Positions 27,231 through 37,123 of a stretch of 64,000 nt of DNA are shown here, in pieces. The notes beneath the pieces are model-generated. The model saw only the letters and a program-made list of their open reading frames with translations, was not told the origin of the DNA and did not search any database. The position numbers were made by a program, and so were the translations under genes. Source of the DNA: an uncultured Pseudoalteromonas sp. (GTDB taxonomy: Bacteria > Pseudomonadota > Gammaproteobacteria > Enterobacterales > Alteromonadaceae); the NCBI GenBank assembly GCA_947493455.1, contig CANLRB010000001.1:62001-126000 (forward strand), written 5' to 3'. Position 1 is the stretch's first letter. Each line of letters starts with the position of its first letter.

Positions 27231-27266
27231 TTAAGAGTATAAACTCGCCGTCGAGCGTATTCTTAA
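27231..27266 (-). promoter_or_regulatory. MerR-type promoter of adhP
   Basis: On the minus strand a -35 TTAAGA (27266-27261) and -10 TATACT (27241-27236) are separated by 19 bp, longer than the optimal 17. The spacer contains a dyad (CTCG-acgg-CGAG). Over-long spacers with a central dyad are characteristic of promoters activated by MerR-family regulators, which often control adhP-type genes. The -10 lies 45 bp before the ATG. No MerR gene is in the window. Confidence 0.6.
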
Positions 27267-27326
27267 ACTAGATCAAACAATCCGCCACTTTGCATTAATT
27301 TATCGCCCTTTTAACCGCATTGATTG

Positions 27327-28304
27327 TTAATCAGTGCAATTGGCCACAATTGCTGCACCGCTTTCGGTAAACCCAATAACTGGGTTGCGGCTCACCGTGC
27401 AACGACTTGCAATCAAACTCGTCAAATTAACTTGGTAATACGCTGTATTGTTGATCTTTGTTGACTGCTGACATGCCGTCAAAGCGCTATCATTAACACA
27501 TAAATTATCTATCATCAGGCCGTTTAAAAACACCGCGTTTGTCGTAACTGAGATTGTGGTATTTGCGCCTTGCGTTGCAGGCTCCTTTTGCAAAGTATGC
27601 AATTGAGAATCGCGCATCACACCAGGCCCTATGTTGAGCGTCGCCGCTGAACTTGTCGCTGCTGCAAACGTTTCGCGCTCATGTGGAATTATCCGAGACG
27701 CAAAACCTTGTTGGGTGATTTGATGTGTAGCTACATCAAACGATGGAATACCAAATGCGGTAAATGTACAGTTGCCGTTTTGCATCGTCACTTGCAATTC
27801 GCCCACATAACTCATGGCACTTTTTGTATCGAGCGTGTGAGCGTCAAAGTGCCCTAAATAATCGCTGCAGGAATGCGATAACACAGGCTCTGGCTTAATT
27901 TCAGTATTGCTCTTGGTATAAGGCGCTGTAACATTAACATTTATTTGTTCAGGGCGTGAACTTAACTTTCCATCACTCACTGTGAGCATAAATACATACT
28001 GACCTTCTGCACTCGGAACGAAGCGAATTGACGGGTCGTCTAAATGAAGTGTTGGGATTTCATAAGAACTCGCAACGGGTTTTGACAACAATTGCCATTG
28101 ATAGCGCAATACCTTGCCTTCGGGATCAAAGCTTTCTCGCCCATCAAGTAACACTTCTTCGCCAACAATGATATTGATATCGTCACCAAGCACCGCCGTT
28201 GGCGCAAGGTTTTTATCATCATCGATTCCCCCACCTGACGAGCCACATGCGCTTAATAGCGTTGTCATTAAAACAATGATGAGGGTGAAAGAGAGTTTGC
28301 TCAT
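27327..28304 (-). CDS. Putative lipoprotein with PKD-like domain
   Basis: A 325-residue exported lipoprotein with signal peptide and lipobox LLSAC (Cys20), followed by a Gly/Ser/Asp linker. Residues about 33-130 look like a PKD/Ig-like domain: APTAVLGDDINIIVGEEVLLDGRESFDPEG is the PKD 'l dgs.S.dpdG' signature, then YQWQLLSKP and GQYVFMLTVSDG. The remaining 190 residues are of unknown type and contain several cysteines (C145, for example, in SHSCSDYLG), possibly disulfide-bonded. PKD-like domains commonly mediate adhesion or polysaccharide contact. Single-gene unit. Confidence 0.7.
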   Translation of the reverse strand: MSKLSFTLIIVLMTTLLSACGSSGGGIDDDKNLAPTAVLGDDINIIVGEEVLLDGRESFDPEGKVLRYQWQLLSKPVASSYEIPTLHLDDPSIRFVPSAEGQYVFMLTVSDGKLSSRPEQINVNVTAPYTKSNTEIKPEPVLSHSCSDYLGHFDAHTLDTKSAMSYVGELQVTMQNGNCTFTAFGIPSFDVATHQITQQGFASRIIPHERETFAAATSSAATLNIGPGVMRDSQLHTLQKEPATQGANTTISVTTNAVFLNGLMIDNLCVNDSALTACQQSTKINNTAYYQVNLTSLIASRCTVSRNPVIGFTESGAAIVANCTD

Positions 28305-28413
28305 TATCGTGTCCGTTTTGTATATATTTATCCTAGGCGAATCAGGCTAGTATGCCATAAATAAACCGGAATGGGCGCAAAATCGTGCCCCTCTTTGCAA
28401 CAATTTGTGAAGA

Positions 28414-29109
28414 TTAAAAAGGGGTAATTTTAATCTGATTGTACCCGTTCAATATATCATCGGTATTTTCGCGATCGCTAGCGCGCATACGCTCAAAGTG
28501 TTGTTTATTTTGTTGTAAATAAGCGATTGCATGGTGATAACTTTCAGCCCCGTTTGCACCCCAAATCGCCTCACCAAAACGTGTGATAGTGCGTGTTTGG
28601 TTTATTTGGTTTGATACCCGCATGACTTCGTAATAACGGCCATTTTCAAACACCAAGTGTTCGTTTATTAGTGAGAACTGTAACGCACGTAATGTATCGC
28701 GTAAATCAACCTGGTGGCGCACCGGGCAAAGTATAAATTCAAGCGATTTATCAGGGTATTGCCGAGATATTTGCGCAACAATCGACGCCATTAAATCACC
28801 ACCAACGCCTGCGATAATAATCAATTGCGCTGCATCAGTCGAGATTGGTAAATTGCCCGCATCAATGCAATAAGTGCGACTGCGCGATACGAGCTTTCGC
28901 GCTACTAACTGCTCACTAACCGCATCTATTAAACTGGGCACACAGTCTACAAAGTGAACAAAACGCGTTTGATGCGCTGTCAGTAAATGAAGTCCAAGCA
29001 AGCCATGATCGCAACAACAGTCCCACACCTGCGTATCACTATCCGTAACCAACTGCGCGATTTTTGCCAGCCGTTTGCCCAGTTTAATTTGCTTATAATG
29101 ATGACTCAC
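28414..29109 (-). CDS. trmK: tRNA (adenine22-N1)-methyltransferase family (TrmK-like)
   Basis: A 231-residue SAM-dependent methyltransferase. The N-terminal IKLGKRLAKIAQLVTD and DCCCDHGLLGLHLL (motif I, family 'vaDIGtDHayLpiyL') followed by AGNLP and IIIAGVGGDLMASIV match the COG2384/TrmK family. In Bacillus the family methylates N1 of A22 in tRNA; in gammaproteobacteria the role is less studied. It follows the giant ATPase gene after 80 bp and a GC-rich hairpin, so it is probably a separate unit. Confidence 0.8.
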   Translation of the reverse strand: MSHHYKQIKLGKRLAKIAQLVTDSDTQVWDCCCDHGLLGLHLLTAHQTRFVHFVDCVPSLIDAVSEQLVARKLVSRSRTYCIDAGNLPISTDAAQLIIIAGVGGDLMASIVAQISRQYPDKSLEFILCPVRHQVDLRDTLRALQFSLINEHLVFENGRYYEVMRVSNQINQTRTITRFGEAIWGANGAESYHHAIAYLQQNKQHFERMRASDRENTDDILNGYNQIKITPF

Positions 29110-29146
29110 GTCCTACATCCCCGTATTTAAGGTGACGCTCTTTTAT

Positions 29147-29168
29147 GCGCGCCACAGTTTAGGCGCGC
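29147..29168. repeat. GC-rich hairpin between ATPase and TrmK genes
   Basis: GCGCGCC (29147-29153) and GGCGCGC (29162-29168) form a perfect 7-bp stem with an 8-nt loop. On the minus strand it is followed by ATAAAAG, not a T-run. It may terminate the ATPase transcript inefficiently or stabilise its 3' end. Confidence 0.4.
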
Positions 29169-29189
29169 AATTATAACGTAACAAGCGGG

Positions 29190-32100
29190 CTATTGAACGA
29201 TTTCCTTGTCTTCACACGTCATTGGTGATTCCGGTTCTTGGTAATTCGAATCAAGCTGTTTTAACTGTGTCGACACGGCATCGACTTTTTTCCATACGTC
29301 ATGATCGAGTCTAATCTTATGCTGCATAATTTTGAGCACAGGAATGAGCGAATTGTCTAAGGTATCAGCAATCGCTTGTACGGCATATCCTACCTGCGGA
29401 TCGGGCTCAACATGGACCGTTTGTTTTACCTGTTGCGATGTTTCGGTTAAGGCTTCTAGCAACTTGCCTTGCCCGGCCTCACTGTGTTGTTGCTGTTGAG
29501 CAAGAGCATCACACAACTCATTTATTTTCGACGTCATTTGTTGCAGTTGACTTACAATTTGTTGTTGACTCTGCTCTGCCAGCTCACTTCGTTGTTTATA
29601 TGCATCAGTTATAGCATGATAACGCTCACCGCTTTCTAGCTGTTGCCCCAGCTGCTCAATGCTTTGCACGATATCGTCTTTTGATTGTGTATTAGCGATT
29701 ACATTAATCAAATCATCGAGTTGTGATTTTCTGCTGATTTCTGCGGGTAAACCGTTAATTGCCGTGATCAACTGTTGGCTAAGCGTATTGCTTTGTGATT
29801 TTTGTTCAGTATGTTGTTGCAAGACCTCTAAATACGGAGTTTGTGCTAAAGTGTTTTGCAACGTCTGATCAATATTAGCAAGTGTGTCGTTGTTATTAAG
29901 CGCGCTTAGCTGAGATGCTAACTTATCAATCAAACTAGATATCTGGGTACTATAATCGCGCGTCAAATTATTACTGGTCAGTTTGTCGCCAATTGAGTTG
30001 AGCGCATCGTGCAAGTGTGCTAGTTCTTGTACTGCCATCATTGCCGGCGAACCTGCCTCGGATAACCGATTCATACGCTGGTAATCCTCTTTAATTTGTT
30101 GCCAACGCTCGCTTTGCTGCGCATCTAACGTACCGCGTAATTCTGCCAGTTTTAATAAGTTTTCTTCGCTTCCTTTACTAAGTGTTTGCGCCTCACCGCG
30201 ATAGTGATCTGAAATGAGGTTCTCAAGTTCCTCGTCATTCATTGCAGCGACAACTTTTTCTGCCATTTTATTCATATTGCGGTAGCTACCTTGCAGCTTA
30301 AATGCGGGCTCAGTGCGATACTGATCATCTTGCGCAGCAGATGCAATATACTGTTGATTTACAACTAATATGGTTTCACGAATTTTACATAGTTTAGTGA
30401 GCACTTGGACAATCTCGTTCGCTTCGGCTTGTGAATATTGATACTCTAATTCATTAATCGATATATCTTCACCTTGACTAATACGCAGTAACTTATACAA
30501 ATCTTGCATGTTACGGTTAGCCAACGGCGCTAAAACCTTGTTAGAAGTAAGCGAGTTTTCAATAAAACTCATTGCAAATTCATGTTCACAGCCCGCTAAA
30601 GTATCACCTAAGTTATAGATATCGGCACGGTTAGCCAACATATCCGGAATTTGAAAGCTCTCACCTGATTCAGTATATGGGTTGCCCGCCATCACAACGG
30701 CAAACTTTTTGCCACGCAAATCATAAGTTTTACTTTTGCCATTCCACACACCATCAATCCGCCGTGAACCGTCGCACAATGAAATAAATTTTTGTAAAAA
30801 CTCTGGATTTGTATGCTGAATATCATCAAGGTACAACATCACGTTATTACCCATCTCAAAGCTTTGGTTTATTTTCTCAATCTCTTTGGCAGCCGTTGCA
30901 TTCATCGCTTGCGATGCGTCGAGTGAGACTTGTTCATGACCTATCGATGGGCAATTAACCTTCACAAAGGTCAAACCTAAACGATTCGCAACATATTCAA
31001 TAAGTGTTGTTTTACCATATCCAGGCGGCGAAATAAGCAACAACATGCCCATCAAATCGGAACGTTTCGCTTTACCGGCAGCCCCAATTTGTTTTGCCAA
31101 ATTGTCGCCAATAATTGGAAAGTAAACTTTATCGATAAGCTGGTTGCGCACAAATGACGACAGAGGCTTAGCTCTAAATTCGTCAAGCTGCAGACGTTCA
31201 TTTTGTTGTTTAAGCACCTCGTTACGCATTTGATGATACATTTTAAACTCATCAACTTGAGAGGCTAGATAAGTATTTAAGCGTGAACTAAATTCAGCAT
31301 AATCGAGGCGCAAATGCTGTTCTTTAATTTGCGTATGTTGACCTATTAACGGGCCAACTTCACTATTAATGGTAATGCGTTTAGTTTCAAACTTGGCCTG
31401 TTTTAAGTGGTCCATTAAAACATAAAGTGCGGCTTCATTGGCATACTCAGGCTCTATTTCGTTACCTTTACAATAAGCATGCAGCCAATTGCAAGCGAGT
31501 ACAGCGCGTTCATCCAATGTCGACAAATTGCTTAATGTCGTTTCGATTTGCTGAAAAATGCCTTTACTTTTACTTGTTGCAATAAACTGTTCGGCTAACG
31601 TTTTAGCATTGTTTTGCAACACAAACGAACTTTGCTCAGTTGTTTGCGCCGCTAATTGATGAATGACATAACTTGCGACTAACTGGTCGTTACAATCTCC
31701 TAACATCGCTGCAAATGACAAAATGCTGGCTTTAAATTGCTGGTAACGCGTTTTAACATCGCTAACGAGCATTGCTAAAAAGCGGCTATCGTCGAACTGT
31801 GTATTCATTAATACCGCATTATGGGCTTGCTGGCGCAACACTGCACGCGGACCTTGTTCTAGTTCAACGCAAAAAGCAAGGCCCATCAAACGCACATTTG
31901 ACGCGTAGGTTAATAAACCCAATTGTTTTTTCTGCGTTAGCAATGAACTTAAAATTAGGTATGCATCGTGATCGTGAATGCCTTTTTCATATCCTTCTTG
32001 ATAACGTGGCTCAGCATAGTCTTGTACCAACTTTTCTAACGTATTGTTTTCCTGCGCCACGTACAAATCATGCAATGAAAAGTCGCTGTCGCCGGACTGT

Positions 32101-34901
32101 GCTGAGTACAAAATACTGGCAGCTAAAAATTCGGCACGATAAATAGTATCGGTCTCAGAGACTAAATTTTGTTGCCATAAATGCCTCACACTGGCGAGCT
32201 TATGCTGTGTTTGTTGACACGGAATTGCTTCAAAATAGTCGGTGCCTGTTAAATGCAGCAACAATTGATCATCTCGCGGCAATAGCGTGAGATCTAACAG
32301 TTGATTATTAACACTAAATTGATGTTTACCAATCGATACGGAGTTGCCGCCATCGCTGTAAATATCTTGCTTATCACGAAGTGTACGCACACCTTGATCT
32401 TTTGCTGACTTTAGCTTGGCCAAAACATCGTCAGCGCGAATATCATCACCTAATGAACGCAGCTCTTCAACTAGCGTGCGTAGTTTGGCAATCATCGCAT
32501 CACTTGCAAAATAACTATTTAACTTGTCAATATCGGTAAATTTTTGGCTGCGTCTCACCACTGAACTGATAATACGCTCTGCTGCGTCGCCTAATGTGAG
32601 AGCGCGGCGCTGTTGTGCATCAATAAGTTGCTGTTTATGACTTTCAAAGCTTTCGTAAACATCATCTCGCTTTGCAACAATTTCACTTAGAAACTCGTCA
32701 AACTCGCTAAACTGCGATTCAAGCTCTTCAAGTTGGATTAATAAGCGTGAAAACTGCTCGTCACATTGTTCCGGTGTTTTGGCATTATTTAATGCATTCG
32801 TAATACTTTGCGAAAACAACTTAAAACGAGCGGCAAATTCAGCGCTCGCTTCAACACTACCAACACTTTTTTTCTTGTTCTCTGCATTGGCTTTCGCGCG
32901 ATTAACCAAACCATAAATAGCACTAATATCTTCGAGAATTTGCGTCCGAACGCGGCTATCCTCAATATCCAAATCTAGCATGGTGTGGTTCAAGAGATCG
33001 AGCTCTTGACTTTGCTTGTTGAGTCCATCAAGTATTTGATTTAATTCAGCAACGGCATTACTTTTTTCGGTTTGTTGTTCAAATTCTCGCAGGCTTTCTT
33101 TGTAAGGGGCTAACGCTTTTTCATCTTGCAAAAAACGAGCTGTTGCAGTGTTTAAATCGCTCGCGTGTTGGTCAATCTCTTGACGTAATTCGCTAAGGCG
33201 CTCGGCATCAATAAACTTAACGTCTTCTAAGCTAATCAGACGACCTGTAAGTTGTTTTAAAGAGTCAATAGCAGCAACAAACTCACTGGCTAGCTTAAAG
33301 CTATCAGGACGGATTTGACGAACCTGCTCTCGTAAGTTTTTTTCAAATTCACCTAACGCAGTCTTTGCGCGATTTTGGATCTCGCTGACTTTTTCAAATT
33401 CATCGAGCACCTGCTCAGCTGCTTCAAAAACCTGATGCAAGGTGTCATTAATTGATGCAAATTTATCATCATTTAGCCAATGATAACGATCAAAAATAGC
33501 CCGACTGCCCGCGATTAAATCTTCATAGTGATTGAGGCTCGCCTGTTGCTCATTTATCGCTTTGCAAACCGAATAAAGATCTGAAATACAGCGTACCAAA
33601 TCAGGGTTACCAATTTTGCCAAGCAATGATGTTGGCGCTGGGGCATTGGCCGCAAATTCTGCGGAGAAAAATGGACTTTGCCATATTTGAATGGGATGCA
33701 CGCGTTCTGCTTCATCGCTGTCGGCCTTAAATGTCAGCGTTAAGCCATCTTCAAATAGTCCATAGCCGTGGCAGTAAATTGGGTTCTGGAGGTTTTTATC
33801 AATTAGATTGTAGGCAAAAAGTGCATAGCGCCCTTCATTAGGTTCATAAAATACATAAAGCACATCTTCGCCATTAGGCGATTTAATTTGCTTATGAAAC
33901 TCGAGGTTTTCTATTTTCTCATCAAAATAACGAGTTTGCCCAGATTGTAAATAATAGCCGCCTGGAAAAATTACGCCGTGATCATCAGGTAACTGAACGC
34001 ACGCATCACCCAGTGCATCTTGACGCAATACTTGGTGATTACGGGTATTATAAACAAAGTACCGCCATTGCTTTTCACGATACGGCAACACCTTAAGCAA
34101 TATAAGGCCACCGAGTTCGGCATATTCTAGCTGACAATCTGCCAGAGATTGGTTTTTATCTTCCACCGATTCACAATAGACGCCTTCTTGCGAGTCGGTA
34201 TTATTATGCTGTTTTATAGTCAACTGGCCATTGAGGCAGTCAACAAAAACCTTATCCAAAACATTTATATGACCAAAACGCCCTTCAACATGATGTTCAC
34301 GACCTGTTGATTGCCATTCAAAGTCATAATCTTCACTGAGGTTGAGTTCTCGCTCGCCGCGGTTATCAATATAATTAAGCGTATTGTCGCTTTCTATTTG
34401 CCAACGAAAAACACGTACATCCGTTAACTTATCACCAATTTGAAAACACGCGAACAACTTACCGTTTTGGTGGAACAAATGCTGTAAGCGGGTCTCTTTA
34501 TAGTACGTATAGAGTTCTTCAAAATCGCGCAAGAAGCGATTATCAGTCAAGAATTTAGTTTGCGTTGGGTACGGCTCTACCTCATAGTGGTCATCTTGGT
34601 AAACGAGTTTGTGCACGCTAAAAACACTATCAACATGGGTATTTTTTTTAATACCTAAAAACACGTTGTAAGCAAAAATAACTTTGTCGCCAATAATCAC
34701 AATATCGCGCGGAATACTATTGTATTCTGTGCGCACCCTGACCCGCCCTTTCACCTGCAGCTCAGTGCAACCAAAAGTGTCAGCGCGTTCTTGATTGAGC
34801 GCATCAATATGCTGCTTTAAGTCCGCGCCAAAATTACTGAGTCGGCGTTTAATTAATTCGTATGAGCCTTGCTCGAGTGCTTGTTGTGCTGAGTCCGTCA
34901 T
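29190..34901 (-). CDS. Giant coiled-coil AAA+ ATPase (DUF3686-type, 'DNA repair ATPase')
   Basis: A 1903-residue cytoplasmic protein. Residues 1 to about 420 are beta-rich, resembling the DUF3686 domain found in proteins named 'DNA repair ATPase'. Long coiled coils run from about 440 to 860. One AAA+ module has Walker A SPPGYGKTT near residue 1292-1298, Walker B VMLYLDDIQH near 1355 and a sensor-like VVMAGNPYTESGE. A second Gln-rich coiled-coil region occupies about 1560-1880. There is no membrane segment. It is last in the YjfI-PspA-YqiJ-YqiK gene set, after a terminator that would lower its level. The name 'DNA repair' is historical; the neighbours point to membrane or stress functions. Confidence 0.8.
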   Translation of the reverse strand: MTDSAQQALEQGSYELIKRRLSNFGADLKQHIDALNQERADTFGCTELQVKGRVRVRTEYNSIPRDIVIIGDKVIFAYNVFLGIKKNTHVDSVFSVHKLVYQDDHYEVEPYPTQTKFLTDNRFLRDFEELYTYYKETRLQHLFHQNGKLFACFQIGDKLTDVRVFRWQIESDNTLNYIDNRGERELNLSEDYDFEWQSTGREHHVEGRFGHINVLDKVFVDCLNGQLTIKQHNNTDSQEGVYCESVEDKNQSLADCQLEYAELGGLILLKVLPYREKQWRYFVYNTRNHQVLRQDALGDACVQLPDDHGVIFPGGYYLQSGQTRYFDEKIENLEFHKQIKSPNGEDVLYVFYEPNEGRYALFAYNLIDKNLQNPIYCHGYGLFEDGLTLTFKADSDEAERVHPIQIWQSPFFSAEFAANAPAPTSLLGKIGNPDLVRCISDLYSVCKAINEQQASLNHYEDLIAGSRAIFDRYHWLNDDKFASINDTLHQVFEAAEQVLDEFEKVSEIQNRAKTALGEFEKNLREQVRQIRPDSFKLASEFVAAIDSLKQLTGRLISLEDVKFIDAERLSELRQEIDQHASDLNTATARFLQDEKALAPYKESLREFEQQTEKSNAVAELNQILDGLNKQSQELDLLNHTMLDLDIEDSRVRTQILEDISAIYGLVNRAKANAENKKKSVGSVEASAEFAARFKLFSQSITNALNNAKTPEQCDEQFSRLLIQLEELESQFSEFDEFLSEIVAKRDDVYESFESHKQQLIDAQQRRALTLGDAAERIISSVVRRSQKFTDIDKLNSYFASDAMIAKLRTLVEELRSLGDDIRADDVLAKLKSAKDQGVRTLRDKQDIYSDGGNSVSIGKHQFSVNNQLLDLTLLPRDDQLLLHLTGTDYFEAIPCQQTQHKLASVRHLWQQNLVSETDTIYRAEFLAASILYSAQSGDSDFSLHDLYVAQENNTLEKLVQDYAEPRYQEGYEKGIHDHDAYLILSSLLTQKKQLGLLTYASNVRLMGLAFCVELEQGPRAVLRQQAHNAVLMNTQFDDSRFLAMLVSDVKTRYQQFKASILSFAAMLGDCNDQLVASYVIHQLAAQTTEQSSFVLQNNAKTLAEQFIATSKSKGIFQQIETTLSNLSTLDERAVLACNWLHAYCKGNEIEPEYANEAALYVLMDHLKQAKFETKRITINSEVGPLIGQHTQIKEQHLRLDYAEFSSRLNTYLASQVDEFKMYHQMRNEVLKQQNERLQLDEFRAKPLSSFVRNQLIDKVYFPIIGDNLAKQIGAAGKAKRSDLMGMLLLISPPGYGKTTLIEYVANRLGLTFVKVNCPSIGHEQVSLDASQAMNATAAKEIEKINQSFEMGNNVMLYLDDIQHTNPEFLQKFISLCDGSRRIDGVWNGKSKTYDLRGKKFAVVMAGNPYTESGESFQIPDMLANRADIYNLGDTLAGCEHEFAMSFIENSLTSNKVLAPLANRNMQDLYKLLRISQGEDISINELEYQYSQAEANEIVQVLTKLCKIRETILVVNQQYIASAAQDDQYRTEPAFKLQGSYRNMNKMAEKVVAAMNDEELENLISDHYRGEAQTLSKGSEENLLKLAELRGTLDAQQSERWQQIKEDYQRMNRLSEAGSPAMMAVQELAHLHDALNSIGDKLTSNNLTRDYSTQISSLIDKLASQLSALNNNDTLANIDQTLQNTLAQTPYLEVLQQHTEQKSQSNTLSQQLITAINGLPAEISRKSQLDDLINVIANTQSKDDIVQSIEQLGQQLESGERYHAITDAYKQRSELAEQSQQQIVSQLQQMTSKINELCDALAQQQQHSEAGQGKLLEALTETSQQVKQTVHVEPDPQVGYAVQAIADTLDNSLIPVLKIMQHKIRLDHDVWKKVDAVSTQLKQLDSNYQEPESPMTCEDKEIVQ

Positions 34902-34927
34902 TATTACTTGTCCTAGTTATCTGTGCA

Positions 34928-34953
34928 CTAAAAAAGGCGGGCAACCCCGCCTT
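34928..34953 (-). terminator. Intrinsic terminator between yqiK and the giant ATPase
   Basis: On the minus strand AAGGCGGG, loop GTTG, CCCGCCTT and a T-run (TTTTTT in all) form a classical Rho-independent terminator. It sits in the 67-bp gap between the yqiK stop and the ATPase start, so full-length ATPase mRNA needs read-through or a separate promoter. Confidence 0.85.
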
Positions 34954-34968
34954 AATCTCACCTTGGTA

Positions 34969-37059
34969 TTACTCTTGAGTTTCGCTTTGTTTTGTGTGAC
35001 CGTTGAGGCCTGCACTTAGCAAACTTAACAAGTGTGAATTGTCACCAGATGAATCACTGAGTTGATTTAATAGTTTGCTCATATTGATGTTTTTAATTGT
35101 TTCACTCGATGCCTGCGCACCGCCCAGAACACCTTTTAGATCTTCAACTAGATTGCGCTCACCATTTAAGTGTTCTTTAAACACCGTTTGCACAGTTTGA
35201 CTTTCATTGACTAGGCCATCAATTGACTTCCCGAGCGAAATTGCATTCATGAATTGATTAAAGAATTGGCCATCGCCACCCATAATATTGATATCGGCAT
35301 CGCCTAGTGCTTTTGCCATCACTTGCGCTTGGTGCGCAGCAATCTCTTTATTGCTTTCAAGTTGTGCAAGCGTCAACTCTTTTGATTGATTCAATTGCAG
35401 GGTAAAGCTTTCATAATCACGGGCGTCTTTGTCCATCGCATTCAGTGCTTGTAGTTTTTCCTCCAATCCTTTTGCTTCGGCTGTCATGCGGCGTTCAAGA
35501 CTTAAGGCCTCCACTTCACCTTGTTTCTCTTGTGCATCGGCCATTGCACTTTGTACTTGCGCTTCGGCTAAACCAATTTCACGTTTACCTTGTGCTTCTG
35601 CTTCTAATTGCTGACGCAGTACATTGGCATCCGTTTCACCTTGCATTGCGTTGGCTTGGGCTTTTGCTTTAATAACTTCAGCTTCGGCGAGACCTTCCGC
35701 TGCCACTTCAACTTGTTCAGCTTGGGCAAGGATTTTCTTCGATTCAGCTTGCTGATTGGCAATGCGCAGTTCAGCTTCAGCCATTTTTTCAAGTTCTCTT
35801 GCTTTAAAATCAGCTGCTTGTTCTTGTGCTTTTGCAGCCTCAATGTCTTTTACTAATGCTTCTTCTGCTTCCGCTTTGGCACGAATAACAATCGCTTCTT
35901 TTTCACGCTCTGCTGCCGCTAGCACTTGTACATCTTTAATACGTTCTTTCTCTTCGGCCACCGTTTTTTCAACTGCAACGCGATCACGTTGTACGTCGGC
36001 TATTTCTTTACGTTCAACTTCGAGTGCTTTTTCTTTATTAATGCGCAAGATTTCAGTTTCTTTTTCACGTTCAATTACTTCAATTTCACGAGAACGGGCT
36101 ACTTTTTCTTGTTCGATAGCCAATACTCTCAAGCGGTTTTGTTCAGCAATATCTACTTCACGCTGTTTATTCTCTTCAGAAATCGCTATCGCTTCTTCAG
36201 ATTTAATGCGCGCTTCTTCTGCTTTTAAACGCTCTTCTTGACGCACGCGCTCTGCTTCTGCTGATTCACGTGCTTGTACTGTATCGATTTCACGCTGTTG
36301 CTTTGCTTTGGCATCTTCTTTTTGACGCTCAACTTCTAATGACTTCTCGAGTGCGGCTTGGTTTTGAATTTCAATTTTAGCTTGCTCATCACATTTTAAT
36401 TGATTAGTTTCAATGTTGTGACGCGCTGTTTTTTCGGTAATACGACGGATCCCTTCTGCATCTAAAATATTTTGCGGGTCAAGGTTTTCAATTTTAGTTT
36501 GCTCAAGATAATCAATCGCAACATCTTCAAGGGTGTAGCCCGATAAATCCTGTCCAATGACTTCTTTTATCTTGTCGCGGAACTTGTCTCGTTGAGTAAA
36601 CAGTTCTTCAAATTCTAGTTGTTTACCAACGGTTTTCAGCGCTTCAGAAAACTTCGCTTCAAACAACTCTTGCAGTGTTTCAGGCTCAGACGCTCTTGCA
36701 CAACCGACTTGCTTTGCAACACGCAAAATATCATCTTTGTTTTCATTAACGCGAATGTAAAAGGTAATTGCGATGTCGGCACGAATATTGTCGCTACAAA
36801 TCAGACCGCTACTATTACGGCGCTCTAATACCATGCGTTTCGTTGAAATATCCATCGTTTCCATTTTATGGATTACCGGATATACAATCCCGCCCGTGGT
36901 CGTCACATCAGGTTCGTTTTTCATTTTGTTTATGATTAGCGCCTGTCCCTGTTCGACCTTGCGATAAAACTTTCCAATAATCAGTAAAATAGCAAATATA
37001 ATGGCTATTGCGATACCCGCGAATGTTAAAATGGGCATGAGGTTATCTAAAAATTCCAT
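34969..37059 (-). CDS. yqiK: YqiK-like flotillin (SPFH/band 7 protein)
   Basis: A 696-residue inner-membrane flotillin. A transmembrane segment lies at about 8-29 (ILTFAGIAIAIIFAILLII), then the SPFH/band 7 domain to about 200 (KVEQGQALIINKM, TMDISTKRMVLERRN, ADIAITFYIRVNENKDDILR). Residues 220-520 are a long Ala/Glu/Lys/Gln coiled coil, and a flotillin-like C-terminal region follows. Flotillins build large membrane-associated oligomers that organise protein-rich domains. It starts 64 bp after yqiJ; in E. coli yqiJ and yqiK are likewise neighbours. Long antisense frames here are shadows of the repetitive coil. Confidence 0.92.
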   Translation of the reverse strand: MEFLDNLMPILTFAGIAIAIIFAILLIIGKFYRKVEQGQALIINKMKNEPDVTTTGGIVYPVIHKMETMDISTKRMVLERRNSSGLICSDNIRADIAITFYIRVNENKDDILRVAKQVGCARASEPETLQELFEAKFSEALKTVGKQLEFEELFTQRDKFRDKIKEVIGQDLSGYTLEDVAIDYLEQTKIENLDPQNILDAEGIRRITEKTARHNIETNQLKCDEQAKIEIQNQAALEKSLEVERQKEDAKAKQQREIDTVQARESAEAERVRQEERLKAEEARIKSEEAIAISEENKQREVDIAEQNRLRVLAIEQEKVARSREIEVIEREKETEILRINKEKALEVERKEIADVQRDRVAVEKTVAEEKERIKDVQVLAAAEREKEAIVIRAKAEAEEALVKDIEAAKAQEQAADFKARELEKMAEAELRIANQQAESKKILAQAEQVEVAAEGLAEAEVIKAKAQANAMQGETDANVLRQQLEAEAQGKREIGLAEAQVQSAMADAQEKQGEVEALSLERRMTAEAKGLEEKLQALNAMDKDARDYESFTLQLNQSKELTLAQLESNKEIAAHQAQVMAKALGDADINIMGGDGQFFNQFMNAISLGKSIDGLVNESQTVQTVFKEHLNGERNLVEDLKGVLGGAQASSETIKNINMSKLLNQLSDSSGDNSHLLSLLSAGLNGHTKQSETQE

Positions 37060-37123
37060 GTTAATTCCTAACTAAACAATTAATATAATGTAAAACGTAA
37101 ATTTAAATCGGTGCTACCACTAC

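Noticed and set aside
31772-32146. 124-codon plus-strand frame opposite the giant ATPase
   Set aside because: It is antisense to a conserved coding region, with no domain and no ribosome-binding site of note.
35756-36241. Long antisense frames over the flotillin gene (also 35608-35856, 35926-36228)
   Set aside because: They are shadows of the repetitive Ala/Glu/Lys coiled-coil coding sequence and are rich in Ser/Ala or Phe/Cys without any domain.
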